This document shows, in pieces, positions 40,101-51,469 of a stretch of DNA of 64,000 nucleotides. Made by a program: the position numbers and the translations under genes. The stretch's first letter is position 1, and the number at the start of each line of letters is the position of its first letter. Origin of the DNA: Erinaceus europaeus (lineage: Eukaryota; Chordata; Mammalia; Eulipotyphla; Erinaceidae); assembly GCF_950295315.1 (NCBI RefSeq), contig NC_080171.1:91559516-91623515 (forward strand), in the 5' to 3' direction. The notes below the pieces were generated by a model, which did no database searches, was not told the origin of the DNA, and was given only the letters and a program-made list of their open reading frames with translations.

Positions 40101-43100
40101 ATAAATAATGGTCCACCCTTTCTAACATGTAAGAATATAACAAGCTGGTGAGGACCCTCACCCAATCACACTGCTACTCTGATCTCAAGTTTCCAGTCAA
40201 TAGAAATATGAGAAATCAGGGAGCTGGGCAGTGTTGCAACGGGTTAAGCGCATGTGGCGCAAAGTGTAAGGACTGGCATAAGGATCCCGGTTCGAGCTCC
40301 TGGCTCCCCACCTGCAGGGGTGTCACTTCACAAGAGGTGAAGCAGGTCTGCAGGTGTCTGTCTTTCTCTCCCCCTCTTTGTCTTCCCCCCCTCTCTCCAT
40401 TTCACTCTATCCTATCCAACAACGATGACATCAATAACAACAACAATAAAAACAACAATAAAACAAGGACAAAAGGGAATAAATAGATGAATATTTTTTA
40501 AAAAAGAAATATGAAAAATCAATTTCTGTCATTTCTAAACCACCTGGTCTGCTGATTTTGTGACGGTCTCCAAAATGGACTAAGATACTTGGATACACAG
40601 AGTATAAGCAGCATCACTGCAATGGCCCCAAAACTTAGAAAGAGGGGTAAGACTGCCCTCTAGGGGTTCAACTCTATAATCATCATACAAGCAGTCAGAG
40701 GTTTAAAATAATAATAATAATCAGTTTCTTGATTCATTCTGAGATTAACCCTAAAATTTCAGTTTTCCAGACTGAAGCTGAGAATAGGTAGTGGCATGTC
40801 CAACAAATGCTAAAGCTAAGACATTTAGCTAATGGAGACCATAGAATGCCCCTCAGAGTCTATTTATAGATCATCCTCAAACACTGATTCTTCCCACCCC
40901 ATAATGAAGAGTAGCAAGCAAATTTGAAAAGGCAGCATGGAGACAAAACAAATGCAAATCACAACTGAGGAGTCGGGAAAGTAGGCCCAAAAACCCAAGT
41001 AATTATAGTGAGCACAGAGAAAACTGAGCAGCCAAGACAAAGGAACGTCAGTTAGTATCCTCTATTTTTGCTTTAGAACAATGTCAGATCCCAAACATAT
41101 AGGCTCTTCAATGGCAAGGTCACAGGTTGGCCAGAAAACTCACTTATATTTAGTTAACTCTTCCATTTAGTGACCACCAGGGGCCAGGCATGGTGCACCT
41201 GGTTAAGTGCACACATTAAAGTGCACAAGGACCCATGGTTCAAGCTCCTGGTCCCCACCTACGGGGGAAAGCTTCACGAATGGTGTAGCAGAGCTGCAGG
41301 CATATGTCTGACTTTCCTTCTCTATCTCCATCTCTTCTCTCAATTTGTCTCTGTCTCGATTCAATAATAAATAAATAAAAGATACTTGTGACCACCAAAA
41401 CAAGGCCAGAAAAATAAAATTTAAGGTTCATGGCAAAGAACAAAAACCTCAACTCTCTCCTGATCAGTTTTGATCAAAAGTTTAATGCATGACAAGACAT
41501 GTTATGCATTAAAGATTACCTGAAGACCACACCACACATCCATTTCTTTGGACCAAATTAGCATACATTTTATTCCTGAACAAATGGAGAGCTCCATAGT
41601 TGGTACCATACTATTATAGTTTTGGTCCCTTGCACTATGTGCCCTCAGCCTGCAGTAAATGATATGATGGGACACAGGCCACACAAAATTCACTAGTATT
41701 TATGGGTGTGGGGGGATATAGTCACTTAAGAAGATTCACAGAAGAACTTTCTCTCTGACATTGTCAAGTAAAACTGAGATCCTAAGATACTACTTTGTTT
41801 TAACTTGTAAATAATGTCAATCTTATATCCACTAAGAAAGATTATTTTGTCTTTTTTTTTTTTTTTTTTTTTTTGTATTGCCATGGCTTCACCACTATGG
41901 ACCCAGTTTTTCAGACAGAAAAGAGATAGGCAGAGAGGGCCTGTGGAATAGAGGGCTTGAGACTGGGTTGAGCATAGGGCGAAGCAGGCACCCTCCCAAG
42001 TGAGCAATCTCAGTAGCCCCTCTCTTCTCACTTTGGTTACAGGGAATTTGAGAGGCAAAAGTGAATGTCATGCTTACTCTCTGAGTGGAACTTTCCAGCA
42101 TGACTTTCCATCTACTACCTCTATCTCGGACTTCATGTCACTATTCTTTTTTTTTTTAACAAATATTTTTTAAACTTTATTTTTATTTGATAGAACAGAG
42201 AGAAACATGAGGGGAGGAAAGTAGAGAGGAGGCAAGAGACAGAGAGAGAGAGAGAGAGACACCACTTGTGAAGATTTACCCCTGTAGGTGGGAACGGGGG
42301 CTTGAACCTGGATCCTTGCGTATAGCAATACATGCACTTAACCAGGTGTGCCACCACCCGGCCCCTCCTTCCTTTCTTTCTCATCTGATTTTATCCCTGG
42401 TTTTCTTACTATAAGGAACAAGCAGAAAAGGGAAAAAGATGAAGGGAAAAGGAGCAAGTGAACGTCAGAATATCACAGGATACAAGCCAGACCTGTCTTT
42501 CTCTTCCAGGACCAATGCCATCTCCAAGTCCCCCGTGTGCATGTTCTTCATCTCTGAAAGCTTGCTTTCCAAGCTCAACCGAAGAGCCATCTCCGTTTCT
42601 GTTCCTGCACAGGCCTTTTCCAGTTCTGCTTGGGCGGCTTTCACATCCTAGAGTTAAATTAAATGCATCTGATGCAATTTTTCAATACAATTGGGAACAT
42701 TTTGAAAGGAAATTGGATTAAAATATAAATATTTATGACTTTTTCTCCAGCACATTTCCCCTCCCTGACTTGTGCTATACATTGGGAGAATCGGTAATAA
42801 ATACATTTGCCAGCCACTTTCCCCTCTTGTATCCTGAAGAGTAATAGGCATCACCAATGGAAAAGAGACTCAACTCTACAAGAACTGCATTTTCAGCTTT
42901 GAAAAATCAGATCAATATTTACAGCTTGAATGAGAACAAGGAGAAATGTGCCTCTCAATACCTAAACATACATAAATTCCAAAGACTCACCAAAATCTCC
43001 ATGCAAATTCATCACACACTCCATTGCCCCATCGCTATATGTTTTTTTAAGGTAATGACTGCATAATTCTAAAGTACACTTTTTTACATCTCTGAGGTGA

Positions 43101-46100
43101 TTTAGGTAGGGAAAGAAACTCAGTGTTCTTCCTGAGAGCTCAGATAAGGAAGCAAAGAAATTATCTGAATCACACAGGCAGTGTCTGGTAGGGGAAATGC
43201 CCTTCTTCTTCTAGCGTTTGCCCTTCTTCCGTAGCCAGTCAACAGCGTCAGGTTGAGCCTGATGTAAAGTTTCGAGACCTCCTTTGAATCTGGAGAGGTG
43301 GCAGTCGTTGACTATGTGGGTCATAGTCTGCCTGGAGCCGCAGGGGCAGTTCGGGTCGTCTCTGGCTCCCCAGTGATGGAACATAGCGGCGCACCGGCCA
43401 TGGCCTGTTCGATAGCGATTGAGGAGGGCCCAATCATAACGTGCTAGGTCAAAGCCGGGTTGACGCTCGCAGGGGTCTGTGATGAGGTGTTTGTTCTTTA
43501 CCTCAGCTGACTGCCAACTCTGTTTCCAAGAGTCTGGAACAGAGAAGTTCAGTGTAGGCGTAGGGGACCAGATTGGATGACAAGACGTCAAGCGTTGGAC
43601 AGGGTGGGCGAAGATATCCGTGTATATTGGCAGGTCCGGTCGAGCGTAGACGTGGGAAATGAACTTAGATGATGCCGCATCCCGACGAATATCTGGCAGG
43701 GTGATGTTGCTAAGAACTGGCAGCCATGGAACCGGGGTGGAACGGATGGTTCCAGACATGATCCTCATGGAGGAATATAATTTGGAATCGACCAAGTGGA
43801 CATGGGGGCTACAGAACCATACTGGGGCACAGTATTCTGCAGTGGAATAGCATAATGCCAGAGATGATGATCATAGTGTGGAAGTGCTCGTGCCCCATGA
43901 GGAGCTGGCCAGTCTTGCAATGATGTTATTCCTTGCGCCCACCTTTGCTGCAGTTTTTATGAGATGTTCGTGAAATGACAGAGTGAGATCGAGAGTAACA
44001 CCAAGATAGACTGGCTGGCCTTCATGCCGGATTCTCGTATCGCCAAGCTGCACATTAAGCTCACGCGAGGCCAAGGCATGGTGTAGATGGAAAACAGATG
44101 ATACTGTTTTTGCAGTGCTAGGGATTAGTCACCATTTTTTACAGTAATCAGGTATCAGAGACATGTCTTTCGTGAGTGTTTCCTCGAGGATGTCAAACTT
44201 GGATGCCTGAGTTGCACAGCAGATGTCATCGGCGTAGATGAACTTCCTTGAAGAAGTTTCTGGGAGGTCATTGATGTAAATATTAAATAGCGTAGGAGCC
44301 AGAACAGAGCCCTGAGGGAGGCCACTTGAGACAAGTCTCCATCTGCTAGACTTGTCACCCAGATGCACCCGGAATCTTCTGTTTTGGAGAAGAAACGATA
44401 TAGTGTTGGCCATCCATGGAGGCAGGCATCTTGAGATCTTGACCAGGAGACCATGGTGCCAGACCGTGTCATAGGCTGCTGTGAGATCAACAAAGACAGC
44501 ACCCGTCTTTAAATTCTTCTGGAATCCATTTTCAATGTAAGTTGAGAGGGCCAGGGCTTGTTCGCAGGTAGATCTTCCTGGGCGGAAACCAGCTTGGGCG
44601 GGTGATAGGAATTTCTCTGTAAGATGAGAAATACGTGACAGAAGCAGCCTCTCAAGGAGTTTGTAACACACAGAGAGGAGAGAAATTGGTCTATAGCTGG
44701 CGGACAGTGTTGGGTCTTTCTTTGGTTTCAAAACCGCTATTATCTTCGCACGACGCCAAATTTTGGGCATAGATTCAGATTCCAAGATGTGGGACAGGAA
44801 TGAAATGAGCCACTTCTTTGCCGCGGGGCCCAAGTTAAGAATGAGTTCTGGGGTGATGTTATCATAGCCAGCAGCCGTTCCCGGTTTAACCCTCTTCAAA
44901 GCGTCTTCCAGTTCAGACAGTGTAAAGGGAGAGAGTTTTGGAGACGGACAAGATAAACGGAAGTGGGATGACCACTCATGGGAAATTTCTCTTTTCCAGA
45001 CTGGGTTGATCTTAGCACGTCCAACTTGAGTTAGGTGACTGGCCACTGAGTTTGGAGATACAGGAGGATGGGAGATGGGAGGGGGTTGGCTACCGGCACC
45101 CAGACTATGAAGAAGCTTCCAGGCCTTCCTACTTGAGTGGGTGAAGTTCAGACTTTCTGTGAGTTGTTGCCAGCGGGCTTGGCGTGCTGCATCCAGGGAG
45201 GCAATGAGATGGTCAGCCACATCTGGGTCGCCCAACTCATCATACTACTTTAGTAGTTGCTCGCATTCAGCATCAAGACAAGGCGTATAGTTAGCACGTC
45301 TCTCGCGAGGAATGGCTTGGGAAGCTGCTTTGAAGATGGCTTGGCGGAAGCGCCTGTAGGAATCTTCAGAGGGGATAGAGTTAATTGGAATTGCAGGAAT
45401 AGATTTGTTGGTAAGATCACTGAACAGACGCCAGTTTGCTTTCCGAAAGTTCCATCTTAGTTTCTCCGAGCACAGAATCAGTGGGAGCTGGAGACCAATG
45501 TGGATGATAGCTGGGCGGTGATGACTGTGCGGGAAGATCTTGAGAACTTGTCTCGCAGCGGGAAAGGCTTAGTCGTTGACTGTGCTAATCCAGCACAGGT
45601 CGGGTGACGAGTCTTTATTCCATCTAGCACTGTGAAAAGAGCCTGGCTGTTTGGGATCGTATAATAGGGAGAGGTCATTCGCTGAAGCCCAGTCGGCTAA
45701 GATAGAGCCGTCAGCATGAGTGGAGGAATATCCCCAGTCTTGGTGATGACTATTAAAGTCTCCAACGTAAACGGCTGGGTGATTCGGGCTAGGCAGGACC
45801 TCATTATCCCATGAGGCACTGGGAGGCTTATATACGTTGACAAGCTGAATAGTTCCAATAGTGATGGAGTCGTAGAAGGTCGAAGAGGCCGTATGGTAAA
45901 CATCCGCAAGACACGATTTGGCGTAGATGGCTCGGCCGTGTTTAGGATGGAGATTATAGGGAAATGCCCTAATGTTCAGTGACTAGGGAGTTGGCATAAT
46001 TCTCTAACTGCTCATGTCAAGAGCCAGAGATAAAAATCAAAGCCAAGTTGTTGGTATATAAACACAGTGGAATATGACTCAGTTGTAAGAAATGAAGTAT

Positions 46101-49100
46101 TTTCCTTGTCCATATTTTGGATGGAACTTGAAGGAATTGTGTTAAGATAAGCAAGAAGACAGATGAATACTAGATGATCTCATTCATAGCTAGTACTCAA
46201 GAGGCATGGGAAGAAAAGGGAAATAATAGTGTGTAGCTTGGACTGGGTGGGGTGTACTGCAGCAAAACAAAGGACTTTAGTCGGGGGGGTGGGAAGAATG
46301 GGGATGGGAAGGAATGGGGGTAACAGGTGTATGCTGGCTATCCAGTGGACAATTGTGGAGAGGGGCTTGGGATGGTGGTGGTTTGCTGGAAACTATTACG
46401 GGGAGGTAAGAGATTGTACTCATATGTCAATAACTGTCCTATAGATTACTACTTCCCCAGTAATATATATATATAATTTTTATTTGATTATTTTTAAGTT
46501 TTTTTGTATTTATTTTTCCTTTTGTTGCCATTATTGTTGTAGTTATTATTATTGTTGTTATTGATGTCATCATTGTTGGATAGACAGAGAGAAATGGAGA
46601 GAGGAGGGGAAGACAGAGAGGGGGAGAGAAAGATAGACGCCTGCACACCTGCTTCACCGCCTGTGAAGCAACTCCTGTGCATGTGGTGATCTGGGGGGCT
46701 CTAACCAGGATCCTTTTACACTGGTCATTGCACTTCTATCTTTCTCTCCCCCTCTGTCTTCTCTCTCTCTCCATTTCTCTCTGTCCTATCCAACACTGAT
46801 GACATTAATAACAACAATAATAACTACAATAAAAACAAGGGCAAGAAAAGGGAATAAATAAACATTTTAAAAAATTGTCAGTCACAACCTCTCTCTCTCT
46901 CTCTTCTTTTTTTTTTTTTTTTGTGGGTGTGTGTGTTTTGTTTATACCTCTTCTGTAAAATAAAAAGAGTAAGATAGAAGAGTAGTACTGCAGAAAGGAG
47001 TCTTAAAATCAGCAATTACATGTTTAAATCCAGTATTTAACTTGGACTAGTGTTTGGATTTGAATTTCTTTATTAACTTTATTTATTGAGACTAGAGACA
47101 GCCAGAAATTGAGAGGAAAGGGGGTGACAGAGACCTCCAACACTGCATCACACTCGCAAAGCTTTCTCCCTGCAGATGGGGACGAGGGGCTCGAACCTGA
47201 GTCCTTGTTCATTGTAACAAGTGCACCACCACCCTACTCTAATATCTGTTTTTGTACTTCAGTGCCCTCCTCTGTAGAAATGAAAACAATACTGGTCAAT
47301 CTGCAGGATGGTAGGGTATGAATTCTACACATAAAGTCTCTAGAAAGGAACTAGACTCCAGAGATGCTCCATGAGTATAGTTCCTGTTTCTGCTGAAACC
47401 GACAGAGTTCCTCCCACTCCAGTGCTATCCTACTATAAGAAATACAGTTCTCTAAGGGTTTCCGACTTGCCTCTTCTAAAAGACATATTTTTTTGGATAG
47501 GAGATCTTCGACCTGCTGCACCTTCTTCTGAGCATCCTCTTTTACTCGCTGGATTTCAGAGCCCCCACCTTCAGCAAGGCTCTCAACTGCTTTGCTGCAA
47601 AAAGAGACACATTAGGTAAAATGCACGAGTGACACAGGTGGTGATTTAAAAAGTCCAACAAGAGGCCGGAATATTTGTCAGTCACTTTCTACAGACCTGT
47701 GCTGAACTTTTTTTTTCCCAATTAATATTTCTAATTCAAAACTAAAGATAATGCAATATACAAGTGCATTAAAAAATACACACTGTAACCTTACTCTTAC
47801 ACAATATCATATGTTGATGATGTCAATAAATATGTAAGTCATTAAAAAAGAAAAATATGAAACATCTATAACATCTCAGGACAAGTGAGTTAGCATTTTA
47901 GGGGCCAGGCAGTGGCACACCTGGTTAAGCACAAGGACCTGGGTTTAAATCCCTGGTCCCCACTCGCAGGGAGAAAGCTTCACAATTGATGAAGCAGGGC
48001 TGCAGGTGTTTCTCTGTCTCTTTCTCTTTCTTTTCCTCCTCTTTCAGTTTCTCTCTGTCTCTATCCAATAATAAAAAAAACCAAAATAATTTTTCAAGTA
48101 AATTAACAGTCTTTTTCAAGTAAATTAACATAGTCTTTCAAACATGTTCTATACTGGGGGCTGGGCGGTAGTACAGTGGGTTAAGCTCACATGGTGCAAA
48201 ACACAAGAACCAGTGTAAGGATCCTGGTTCGAGCCCCCGGCTCCCCACTTACAGGGGGGTCTCTTCACAGGCAGTGAAGCAGAACAGGTCTGCAGGTGTC
48301 TATCTTTCTCTCCTCCTCTCTGTCTACCCCTTCTCTCTCAATTTATCTCTGTCCTATCCAACAACAACAATAGCAATGGTAACAATAACAACAATAAGGG
48401 CAACAAAAATGGGAAAAATAGCCTCCAAGAGCAGTGGATTTGTAGTGCAGGCACTGAGCCCCAGCAATAACTCTGGAGGCAACAAACAAACAAACAAACA
48501 AAAAAACGATCTATGACCTGATTTCATTTTTCTTTTTTTATTTCATTTTTAATATACTATAAACATCCTTTCGTACTAATAAATGTAAATTATCATTTAA
48601 AGGCTATTAACTCACTATATGAAGTCAAATACTGAATCAACTCCTTATTTTCAAAACACTTCATTGTTTCTGATTTTACATATTTGTCCACTACTACTTA
48701 CTCTGAGAAAAATGCCTGATACAAAATCCGTACCCAATAAATGTCAGTGTTATTGCTTATTATTATAAGCACTATCAGGATCAAAGCATCCTAGAACGAA
48801 TATTATCTGGTGATTTTCTTAGAAGCCAATCCTAGAAAGGGAATTACTAGATCAAAGAATAAGCACACTCTTAAAGTTTTTGATAACTTGCCAATTCGTC
48901 CATCAGAAAATATCCCAAAATGTATGCCTCCACCAGTGATAGGAAACAGGGAAAGCTACTGTGACAAGCAAAGTGCAAAGGAGCAGCATGCAATGGAGTA
49001 GCACTGAGGGATTATGGGTGTGTGTTCTGCCAAGGGGAAAGGAAAAACTTTTTTTTTACTTTATTGGGAGGCTGATGGTTTAGACACCCATGTCTAAAGT

Positions 49101-51380
49101 CTCATCTCCCCATGATAGGTGTCAGCAAAATACACTCACCCTCAGCTTAGGACCTTTTCCACCATCATGTACCAGGACCCCAAAGCTGCAACACTTCCCT
49201 TACTCTCCGCCCCACTTCCCCAGAGTCCTTTGCTTTGGGATAATATACCACATGCTGTCCAAGTTTCACTCTGTGATTTCTCTGTCTGTCCTTATTCCTT
49301 AAGCTCACTCACAGATGGAAGAAAAACATCATGAGCACTGGCTACCACTTAGGGCATGAATCAGGGCAGAGCTCATGCAAGTAGATCACATTTCTGTGCT
49401 ACTCCAACATCAAGTGCAGAGTTGACTGTTGGTATGCATGAGACCCCTTCTGTTTCATTTGGTTTAAATCCCCCCTGCTTAACACTATTTATATAACCAC
49501 TTCAGTCCCCCCCCTGCTTAACACTATTTACATAACCACTTCATTCTATTTATATAACCGCTGTTAACAAGCACCACCCTCCCTCCAGGGCATTAGTGGT
49601 TCAGTGATAGAATTCTCGCCTGCTCCACCCCCTCTCCTTGTCACACCCTGATCCTCTCCTTGTCACACTCTGATTTTCACCAGTCACTTTTCTCTCCACC
49701 CTCTCTATGTCACATCCTGTTTCCACCCTACTTGGCAAGTATATATAAAGACAGCATTGTGAGTTTTACGGTACCTTTAGTTTAGCTTAGCTCGGCTTAG
49801 ATTGTGTTGCGTCCTGCATGAATAAAGAGATACTGCCTACAGCTCAACCATGAGTCCCTGGTTGTCTGTTACCCGCCTGTGAAGCCAGACCAGCGAAAAC
49901 AACATAGCCGGGCGAAAACAACAGTTGACACATTGTGACACCACAGAATATTCTCTCCGCTTAACAAGCAGTGGTTGGGATAGCACACCAAAATCAGATG
50001 CAGGACCATAACCACTGACGCCTTTCTCCCCTACCTACAGAAAACAATGCCACTTGCGGATTTGTAAGACATATACTTGAAACAGTTCTTCCCAGGTTTC
50101 TAAAATGATTGCAGCTTTCCAGAAGACAAAATAATATAGGAAATGGCTCCACCTAAAGCTGGTTTCTCAGAGGAAAAGAATAGCAACAGAACAAATGCAC
50201 TCACCACCAGCCTCCTATCCCCTGCTTTAGGGGCATGTGCAATTTTTCCAACCAAGAGTCAACTGATTATTCACATGTACAGGCCATGTGAGTTTTTGAC
50301 TGAGAACAATGGAAAGTCAAGAGGGCCACAAGTGCTGTACAAGTCTCCACATGAGCTGCCTACAAATAAAGACTTTATTCATATTTTGTTTCCTTTTACC
50401 AATAAGCCCTCAGAAGGCCCCAGTGTCATGATATCATTTTAATGGAATTCAATGTGAACAACTGGAAAGAAAGAACATGGGCTCTGAAGCTGAACAGATC
50501 TGCTTCCAAATTCCAACTCTATTATGTCCCCAGAGTCACTCTGAATAAATTACCTCTTACACCTCAGTTTCCCATTTGAAAAATGAGATGACAGCCTCTT
50601 AGAATTAATGTGCTCACCCATGTGGTGTTTCTAGCATAGTGCCCTTTCCTCTCAGAACTGAGTGCTACAGTTAGCCTGTTAGCCTCTGAGGTGATGACAG
50701 CACAGCCTCTGCTGAGATGCTGTGGGAGGCCTTATTCTACCTACTGCCGGTGTCTTGAGAACAGATCATCCATGGTGGCCAGACCCACTAAGGCCACCAT
50801 TGCCATTTCCTGACTAATGCCATGAAATATCCTCAGCCCCCTAACTCCCTCAGCTCACTTCCTGATACTACTGTCTAGAACCCACAGTGATTCATAATCA
50901 TTTCTACCACTCCTCAGGAGGCATTAAAGATTACCAAAAGAATCCCAGGCTCGGCACTTTTTCTTCCTGAGCCTTTGATACATAGGATTTTTCCAGTCTT
51001 GAATATCCACTACACACTCGTAAATGTTTTAGCCCTTAGACTATATAGTTACTTCTACCTAATAACAAATAGCTCCCTGTATTACCCTCTACTCCCCATC
51101 ACTCCACCCTGCCCAGCAACTGCAAATAGTCTCCCTCCTATGAGCCCAGATTCAACTTTTGTATTTTACAGTCAGCCTCACACACATTGTCTAGAGGCTG
51201 ACTACAATTTTTAACAAGCATTGGTTTATTCAGTTGGTTTGCATTTTAGTTATAACAATAAAATACAGTCTCAATAATAAATGTTCCGACTTTCCATTTA
51301 TCATCTTCGTACTTTGCAGTTACTGTAGCAATAAAATTTATACTCAGCAGTATGGTGTGCAATTTTCTTCTACTAATGGA

Positions 51381-51469
<89 letters not shown>

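Larger units (their letters stand above)
37924..42492 (-). other. CDK5RAP2: CDK5RAP2 intron (4.6 kb)
   Basis: Repeats include SINE-B at 38055, three SINE-C copies at 38506-39015, a long SINE-B at 39367, an MLT1-like LTR split by a SINE-A, and SINE-B copies at 41180 and 42149. Unassigned stretches are 40600-41160 and 41400-42140, the latter with a 22-base T run at about 41852-41873. Confidence 0.86.
42648..47470 (-). other. CDK5RAP2: CDK5RAP2 GC-AG intron (4.8 kb)
   Basis: This intron starts with GC and ends with AG on the minus strand. It carries the Vingi element, an L1 3' end, an inverted SINE-A pair and a SINE-B. Stretch 42650-43190 is unassigned. Confidence 0.86.

Noticed and set aside
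44129..45235. A stand-alone 368-codon reverse transcriptase gene or domesticated RT
   Set aside because: The same frame continues on both sides through nonsense codons and the whole unit has target duplications, so it is a decayed transposon.
43211..45958. A previously undescribed mobile system in the Vingi region
   Set aside because: The domain order and host fit the already described Vingi clade; novelty is limited to this copy's details.
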